The notes beneath the pieces are model-generated. The model was not told the DNA's origin. It worked only from the letters and a program-made list of their open reading frames with translations, and made no database searches. The position numbers and the translations under genes were made by a program. Source: an uncultured Ruminococcus sp. (GTDB taxonomy: Bacteria > Bacillota > Clostridia > Oscillospirales > CAG-272). From it: DNA of 12,075 nucleotides. Where the stretch lies: positions 1 through 12,075 of the forward strand of contig CADBRS010000034.1 of assembly GCA_902797125.1 (NCBI GenBank), written 5' to 3'. Shown in pieces: positions 8,043 through 12,075 of the stretch. The first letter of the stretch is position 1, and every line of letters starts with the position of its first letter.

Positions 8043-9233
8043 ATGAAAAACACAAACAAGTTGTGGTCTCTCATTGCTTTGCTTGTCGCTGTCTGCGTGC
8101 TGGCCTCTGTCGTTATGACCGGCTGCGGCATCACCGACATCATCAAAGTGATCGAGAGCGGTGAGAATTCGGAAGACGATCCGCAGGAATCTTCCAATGA
8201 ATCTTCCGGGGATGACAATACCGCGGAAATGAAATCGGACGAAGAGATCAAAAATCTTCTGGGCGACGAATACCTGATCACGATCAAAGTCCTCGCAGAA
8301 GCAGAAGGCGAAGAATCGACCAGTTATCAATTGACCGTCGCGTCCAACGGCGAATACCAGCTTTGGATCGGCGAAGAGGGTGAATCTGCCCTTCAGAAAA
8401 AAGTCGAAGGCGGCACTCTGTACTACTCCTCCTCCGATGCAGAATCCGAAGGATACGATTCCATGGCTTTCATCGATGCGTCTCAGAGCATAGACCCCTT
8501 TATGTACGTGTCCTACCTGTTCTTTACGAACGTTTCGGATCTGGCATATACGTCGAAATCGAGCGAGACCTTCCTGGGCCGGTCCTGCACCAAATACATC
8601 AATGAAACGAGCGGTACCGCTCTGGTCGCTTCTGTTTCGGTGACTGAAACCTGGGTCGTGGATAATGCGACGGGCGCCTGCCTGAAACACGAATGGTCCG
8701 CAACGGGAATGGCAGAAGGCGAGTATGCTTCCGGCTCTGCTTCTTTCGAATGCACGAAGTTCGAAGTGGGCAAAGGCACGGGGGATGCATTGATCAATGA
8801 ATATGTAGGAAAGATCGAGGTCCCGTCCGTTCCGGATCAGACGATCCTTTCCAAAGCGGGACTGAATGAAGATGTCCGTTTTGAAGTCATCAGCCCGGAC
8901 TATCTGACCTCGGCTCAATTGAATCTGGAGGGCTCCGTTTCTTTCACATACACCATCCGGGTTGAAGAAATCTCTGCAGATTTCGTTATCAGCACGTCCA
9001 ACAGTCTGGCCGAAGCCTTGTTCGAAGGCGGTGCCAAATTCAATATGGACGGAGAACCCTATGATTCTTACCAGAATGAAGACATCTATACGTCGGTAAG
9101 TCAGGAAACTTTTTCCAGCGTTCAGTTCACGGCCTATACGTCCAATGGAAGCCAGGTCCAGATCAACGCGATCAACTCGGATTACACCGGTTTCATGATC
9201 CAGATCCTCATCGACTACGGCTCTGCCGAATGA
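8043..9233 (+). CDS. Membrane-anchored lipoprotein of unknown function
   Basis: The 396-residue product has a type II signal peptide: positive N-terminus, hydrophobic core at about 8-24, and lipobox VMTGC with the modified Cys at 28. It should therefore be lipid-anchored on the outer face of the membrane. Residues about 37-68 are a Ser/Glu/Asp-rich flexible linker. The rest is a beta-rich folded part. The segment around 177-220 (FLGRSCTKY, then ETWVVDNATGACLKHEW) resembles the pattern of LolA/LppX-like lipoprotein domains in Firmicutes, where a substrate or reporter moiety is described as carried; this is a weak resemblance, not an assignment. Three Cys (182, 213, 237) lie in that region and could pair. 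The start has TAAGGAG at 8031-8037. It is probably the last gene of a unit with the MscS channel, since a strong palindrome follows 34 nt after its stop. Confidence 0.85.
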   Translation: MKNTNKLWSLIALLVAVCVLASVVMTGCGITDIIKVIESGENSEDDPQESSNESSGDDNTAEMKSDEEIKNLLGDEYLITIKVLAEAEGEESTSYQLTVASNGEYQLWIGEEGESALQKKVEGGTLYYSSSDAESEGYDSMAFIDASQSIDPFMYVSYLFFTNVSDLAYTSKSSETFLGRSCTKYINETSGTALVASVSVTETWVVDNATGACLKHEWSATGMAEGEYASGSASFECTKFEVGKGTGDALINEYVGKIEVPSVPDQTILSKAGLNEDVRFEVISPDYLTSAQLNLEGSVSFTYTIRVEEISADFVISTSNSLAEALFEGGAKFNMDGEPYDSYQNEDIYTSVSQETFSSVQFTAYTSNGSQVQINAINSDYTGFMIQILIDYGSAE

Positions 9234-9267
9234 TGAGATAGATCGTTTTTTACACGATTTTCAATAC

Positions 9268-9298
9268 TGCCTCTGCCCGATCGGGCAGAGGCAATTTT
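9268..9298 (+). terminator. Perfect GC-rich palindrome, likely transcription terminator
   Basis: A 13+13 nt perfect inverted repeat (9268-9280 and 9281-9293) folds into an 11-bp stem (TGCCTCTGCCC and its complement) with a GATC loop. It is followed by ATTTTC, a short and interrupted U-tract. It lies 34 nt after the lipoprotein stop and 25 nt before the next start, so it most likely ends the upstream unit. Because the U-tract is weak and the symmetry complete, an operator or attenuator for the next gene is an alternative. The smaller inverted repeat ATCGT/ACGAT at 9242-9258 lies just upstream. Confidence 0.65.
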
Positions 9299-9304
9299 CA
9301 AAAA

Positions 9305-9310
9305 AAGAGG
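9305..9310 (+). promoter_or_regulatory. Ribosome binding site that decides the start of the URO-D-like gene
   Basis: AAGAGG lies 8 nt before the ATG at 9319. A TTG two codons earlier (9313) would leave only 2 nt of spacing, so the ATG is preferred. Confidence 0.7.
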
Positions 9311-9318
9311 TATTGCCC

Positions 9319-10380
9319 ATGGGCGTCCATTTTACGAAATCTCAGCTGGATCAGGTCAGGGAAAACCACGTCCGGTTTTTCGAAGGAACGCTGAAAAGGC
9401 CGCTCGTCTCGATCGTGATGCACGGCGCATATCCGAAAGGCAGAGAAACGGTAGCCCCTTTTCTGAGTCAGGCGACCTGTCATGATTTTTCATATACGCC
9501 CGAACAGATCGTGGATACGCTGGATGCCGTCCTGTCCACTCAGAAATATCTGGGAGACGGGTATCCGAGGGTCAATATGGACGCTTTCGGACCGGGTGTG
9601 CTGGCAGCCTGCTGCGGCGCGAAACTGGACAATTCATCCGGCCAGGTCTGGTTTTTTCCGCCTGACCGGAAAGACATCAAAGACATCCGCGTCCGGTACG
9701 ATCCGGAGAACATATGGGCGAAGAGGATCCGCGAGATCTATCGGGCCGGCAGCGAAAAGTGGGACGGCAACGTCGTGATGTCCATGCCCGATCTGGGCGG
9801 CGTTCTGGACGTGGCCGCCGTGTTCAGGGGGACGGAAAACCTCCTGACGGATCTCTACGACGAACCGGATGAAGTGCTCAGATTATGCTGGGAGATCCGG
9901 ACGGCGTGGAGGGAAGCCTATATGGATTTTTCCAAAGTGATGCCTCAAACGGGTTTCACCGATTGGGCCGGGTTGCTTTCAGACAAACCGTCCTATATCC
10001 TGCAGTCCGATTTTTCCTTCATGATAGGCGAAGATATGTTCCGCCGCTTTGTCCTCCCGGACGTCCGGTCGGATACGGAATGGCTTTCGCACAGCATCTA
10101 CCATCTGGACGGGATCGGTGCCTTAAAGCATCTGGACAGCCTGTTGTCGCTTCCCAGGCTGGAAGCGGTCCAATGGGTCTATGGTGCCGGCCAGCCCGGA
10201 CCCGGGCACTGGCTGGACGTATACCGCAGGATCCGGGACGCCGGCAAAGGCATGATGATCCTGGGCTCGCCCGGTGAAATGTGCGAGATCGCCGGGATTC
10301 TTGGGGCCGAGGATATGTACTATCACGTCGATCTGAACGCCGGAGACTCTGCCACGGCGGAGGCACTGCTCGAACTTTGA
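9319..10380 (+). CDS. Uroporphyrinogen-decarboxylase-like (URO-D superfamily) protein
   Basis: The 353-residue product looks like a member of the URO-D/corrinoid-methyltransferase-like TIM-barrel superfamily, whose members decarboxylate uroporphyrinogen or move methyl groups to and from corrinoid proteins and thiols. Supporting stretches are DAFGPGVLAA (88-97), MPDLGGVLDV near 156-165, DFSFMIGEDMF (231-241), YHLDGIGALKHLD (261-273) and QWVYGAGQPGP (285-295), followed by a segment ending in GSPGE. These match the subgroup often labelled as uroporphyrinogen decarboxylase-like or trimethylamine-corrinoid-type proteins in anaerobes, rather than housekeeping HemE. No corrinoid-binding domain or methyltransferase partner is in the window, so the substrate is unknown. 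Cys99, Cys100 and Cys322 and His262 are possible metal ligands, but this is not established here. The next gene starts 12 nt after the stop, indicating one operon. Confidence 0.8.
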   Translation: MGVHFTKSQLDQVRENHVRFFEGTLKRPLVSIVMHGAYPKGRETVAPFLSQATCHDFSYTPEQIVDTLDAVLSTQKYLGDGYPRVNMDAFGPGVLAACCGAKLDNSSGQVWFFPPDRKDIKDIRVRYDPENIWAKRIREIYRAGSEKWDGNVVMSMPDLGGVLDVAAVFRGTENLLTDLYDEPDEVLRLCWEIRTAWREAYMDFSKVMPQTGFTDWAGLLSDKPSYILQSDFSFMIGEDMFRRFVLPDVRSDTEWLSHSIYHLDGIGALKHLDSLLSLPRLEAVQWVYGAGQPGPGHWLDVYRRIRDAGKGMMILGSPGEMCEIAGILGAEDMYYHVDLNAGDSATAEALLEL

Positions 10381-10392
10381 AAGGAGAACACA

Positions 10393-11421
10393 ATGAAGGT
10401 CGCTTTTTTCGATTCCAAACCCTATGATCTGCCTTCGTTCCAATCAGTCGGAGAGAAGGAAGACATCGATTTCAAATTCATTGAGGCGAAACTGAACGCG
10501 GATACGGCCGAACTGGCCAAAGGATGTCCGGTCGTTTGCGTTTTCGTCAACGACACGGTCGATGCCGGTGTCATCGACAAGCTGTACGATCTGGGCGTCC
10601 GGCTGATCGCGCTTCGCTCAGCAGGGTATAACAATGTGGATGTCCGGCATGCGTTCGGAAAGATCCATGTCGTCCACGTCCCTGCCTATTCTCCCTATGC
10701 CGTGGCCGAGCATGCCATGGCGCTTCTCTTGACCTCAGTCAGACGCATCCACAAGGCCTTTAACCGGACGCGGGAATTCAATTTTTCGTTGAGCGGTCTG
10801 ACCGGATTCGATCTGCACGGCAAAACGGTAGGCGTCGTGGGCACAGGGAAGATCGGCTCCATTTTCATCGATATCTGCAAAGGGTTCGGGATGAACGTGC
10901 TCGCGTATGACAAATACCCGAGCCGTTCGGATGTCCGTTATGTTACTTTGAACGAATTGCTGGAGCAGAGCGATATCATCTCGCTGCATTGCCCCCTGAC
11001 TCCCGAGACCCGGCACATGATCGACGCTTCCGCGATCGCAAAAATGAAGACGGGCGTTATGATCATCAACACGTCCCGGGGAGCTTTGATCGATGCGGAA
11101 GCGTTGCTGCAGGGGATCAAGGACAGACATGTCGGAGGCGCTTGTCTGGACGTTTACGAAGAGGAGTCTGATATCTTCTTCGAGGACCGGTCCGGGCATA
11201 TTCTGGACGACGATCTGCTCTCCCGCCTGATCTCCATGCCCAACGTTATCGTGACGTCCCATCAGGCTTTTCTGACCCGTGAAGCGCTCGACAATATCGC
11301 CGAAACAACAGTTCGGAACATCAAGACGTTCTTCGAAGAGGGACTTTGCGAAAACGAACTCTGCTACCGCTGCGGGAACATCGAGCATTGCAAAAAAGAC
11401 AGGAAAGAAAAATGCTTTTGA
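10393..11421 (+). CDS. ldhA: D-2-hydroxyacid dehydrogenase, D-lactate dehydrogenase (LdhA) type
   Basis: This cytoplasmic enzyme should reduce a 2-keto acid with NADH, most likely pyruvate to D-lactate, regenerating NAD during fermentation. The 342-residue product has the LdhA-type substrate-domain stretches LRSAGYNNVD (74-83) and VPAYSPYAVAEHA (96-108). The nucleotide-binding motif is GTGKIG (150-155), with Asp173 ending the second strand, which favours NAD over NADP. The catalytic residues expected for the family are present: Arg229 in NTSRG, Glu256 in DVYEEE and His290 in SHQAF. The catalytic core ends near residue 323, where LdhA proteins usually stop; beyond that lies a basic Cys-rich tail with Cys at 319, 324, 327, 333 and 341. 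AAGGAG (10381-10386) begins directly after the upstream stop. Pairing with a URO-D-like gene suggests the true substrate may be another 2-hydroxy acid, so the lactate assignment is less sure than the family. Confidence 0.88.
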   Translation: MKVAFFDSKPYDLPSFQSVGEKEDIDFKFIEAKLNADTAELAKGCPVVCVFVNDTVDAGVIDKLYDLGVRLIALRSAGYNNVDVRHAFGKIHVVHVPAYSPYAVAEHAMALLLTSVRRIHKAFNRTREFNFSLSGLTGFDLHGKTVGVVGTGKIGSIFIDICKGFGMNVLAYDKYPSRSDVRYVTLNELLEQSDIISLHCPLTPETRHMIDASAIAKMKTGVMIINTSRGALIDAEALLQGIKDRHVGGACLDVYEEESDIFFEDRSGHILDDDLLSRLISMPNVIVTSHQAFLTREALDNIAETTVRNIKTFFEEGLCENELCYRCGNIEHCKKDRKEKCF

Positions 11422-11582
11422 GTGACCGGAAAGGTTTGAAAAAGAGATAAGACCGCAGCAGAAGAATAGTACTGCTACTGACGGAAAAAACGGAATGGAC
11501 CAATCTGTTTCCGGGTTTTGCTTTCCCCCGAGGCTTTTGCGATTCTTTTTGAACGTCTGGAAGAGGACAAATCACCATGACT

Positions 11583-11599
11583 TGATTCTAACCGAATCA
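11583..11599. repeat. Inverted repeat TGATTC-N5-GAATCA, possible operator
   Basis: A perfect 6-bp inverted repeat with a 5-nt spacer lies about 77 nt upstream of the -35 box of the next gene. The size and symmetry suit a dimeric regulator site or a small RNA hairpin. Chance occurrence cannot be excluded. Confidence 0.4.
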
Positions 11600-11675
11600 C
11601 TTTGGGGAGGTGGGGGGTCGAACCCATTGCTACCTTTAACGCGAGGAGAGATGGTGACTGGGCATGATCTCGCAC

Positions 11676-11704
11676 TTGACAAGATCAACCCTCATTCTTA
11701 TAAT
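11676..11704 (+). promoter_or_regulatory. Perfect-consensus sigma-A promoter
   Basis: TTGACA (11676-11681), exactly 17 nt, then TATAAT (11699-11704): both hexamers and the spacing match the consensus fully. Transcription should start near 11711, giving a UTR of about 30 nt before the ATG at 11740, with GGAGG at 11729-11733. This predicts strong expression unless repressed. Confidence 0.88.
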
Positions 11705-11739
11705 AAAAACAAGTTTAATCGCCCTTGTGGAGGTGTTTT

Positions 11740-12075
11740 ATGACAGTCAAACTGCCGATCTCATTCAAACGGTTAGCCGCTCTTCTTTCTATAGCTATTC
11801 TACTTGTGTCATTGCCTTTTTCTGCAGTGGCTATCAAAAATGTGGATGTTAGTCGTACGGAAAGATGTGAAGATGATCAGATTGTAATTGATCCTGTTTT
11901 GCCAGATGACGAGATTGAATCAGAATTGTTGTCTGATGCCCTTTCAAAAAAACCAGGAGATAAAACCTTGTCGGAACTCCAAAAAATGGCAGTTGACACA
12001 CTCTCTCTGCCCGAAGTGATTGATTCAGAAACAGCCATTCGCAAAGGCCATGTCAATCGGATTGCACAGCAGGAA
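11740..12075 (+). CDS. Secreted protein, 3' end outside the window (possibly a DNRLRE/RHS-repeat type exoprotein)
   Basis: Only the first 112 codons are present and the frame is still open at the window edge. GGAGG at 11729-11733 is 6 nt from the ATG. Residues 1-31 form a classical signal peptide: positive residues K4, K10 and R11, a hydrophobic core of about 12-27, and a likely signal peptidase I site after AVA at 31. The following stretch is acidic and polar and looks like a disordered or propeptide-like spacer; it ends near a motif GHVNRIAQQE. That ending recalls the N-termini of large clostridial secreted proteins with DNRLRE or RHS/YD repeats, but this is from memory and tentative. Codons ending in T or A (ATT, GTT, GAT, TCA, CTT, TTA, CTA) are much more frequent than in the other genes here, where GTC, GAC, TTC and ATC dominate, which hints at separate ancestry. 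Confidence 0.8.
   Translation, partial: MTVKLPISFKRLAALLSIAILLVSLPFSAVAIKNVDVSRTERCEDDQIVIDPVLPDDEIESELLSDALSKKPGDKTLSELQKMAVDTLSLPEVIDSETAIRKGHVNRIAQQE

Larger units (their letters stand above)
11422..11739. other. Non-coding intergenic stretch of 318 nt
   Basis: No frame here has both a ribosome binding site and convincing codon use; the longest frame (11495-11743) runs into the next start and is judged spurious. The stretch holds an imperfect hairpin at about 11452-11484 (AGCAG, 10-nt loop, CTGCT), pyrimidine-rich runs, a 17-bp inverted repeat (11583-11599), a G-rich run (11603-11617), nested inverted repeats GCGAG/CTCGC and GAGAT/ATCTC between about 11641 and 11673, and the promoter at its right end. 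No clear terminator for the dehydrogenase operon was found, though one could lie in 11500-11550. No tRNA or known riboswitch was recognised. Confidence 0.6.

Noticed and set aside
8028..8918. Long minus-strand open frame opposite the lipoprotein gene
   Set aside because: Antisense shadow caused by codon bias; the + strand frame has a ribosome binding site, signal peptide and lipobox.
11595..11640. A possible tRNA T-arm on the minus strand (GGTTCGACCC near 11615-11625)
   Set aside because: Only about three stem pairs form around the loop, and no matching acceptor stem, D-arm or anticodon arm is found at the right distance.
11495..11743. Open frame of 82 codons in the intergenic stretch
   Set aside because: No ribosome binding site, low-complexity Gly-rich product from the G-tract, and overlap with the start of the well-supported secreted gene.
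1..12075. CRISPR array, insertion sequence or phage genes
   Set aside because: No short regularly spaced repeats, transposase or phage-like products are seen; the only large repeats are protein-coding.

Overview
The window reads as a chromosomal segment of a Gram-positive Bacillota anaerobe, probably of class Clostridia. The grounds are strong AGGAGG-type ribosome binding sites before nearly every gene, sigma-A type promoters, a lipobox lipoprotein, a fermentative-type D-2-hydroxyacid dehydrogenase and a uroporphyrinogen-decarboxylase-like protein of the kind common in anaerobic Firmicutes. No genus can be fixed from the sequence. All six genes lie on the + strand.

Left half (about 1-6871): one giant gene encodes a 2241-residue protein. 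It has a cytoplasmic N-terminal tail of about 105 residues, one Ala-rich membrane helix, and about 2100 residues predicted outside the cell. Nearly all of the outer part is a higher-order repeat. Two kinds of roughly 100-residue beta-rich domain alternate, and they are organised in super-repeats of 392-405 residues (order D-B-C-A). There are four full super-repeats and a fifth that stops after D-B-C. I do not recognise a named family beyond a general Ig/Fn3-like look. There is no LPXTG-type sorting signal, so the N-terminal helix is the likely anchor.

Middle (6949-9233): an MscS-family mechanosensitive channel, then a lipoprotein with an acidic linker. Gaps are 77 and 38 nt and no clear terminator separates them from the giant gene, so the three may form one envelope-related transcription unit. 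A perfect GC-rich palindrome at 9268-9293 follows and probably ends it.

Right (9319-11421): a URO-D-like protein and an LdhA-type D-2-hydroxyacid dehydrogenase sit 12 nt apart and are almost certainly co-transcribed. The dehydrogenase carries an unusual Cys-rich C-terminal tail.

Right edge (11422-12075): a 318-nt non-coding stretch ends in a perfect-consensus sigma-A promoter (TTGACA-N17-TATAAT). It drives a secreted protein cut by the window end, whose codon use is visibly more A/T-rich than the rest of the window.
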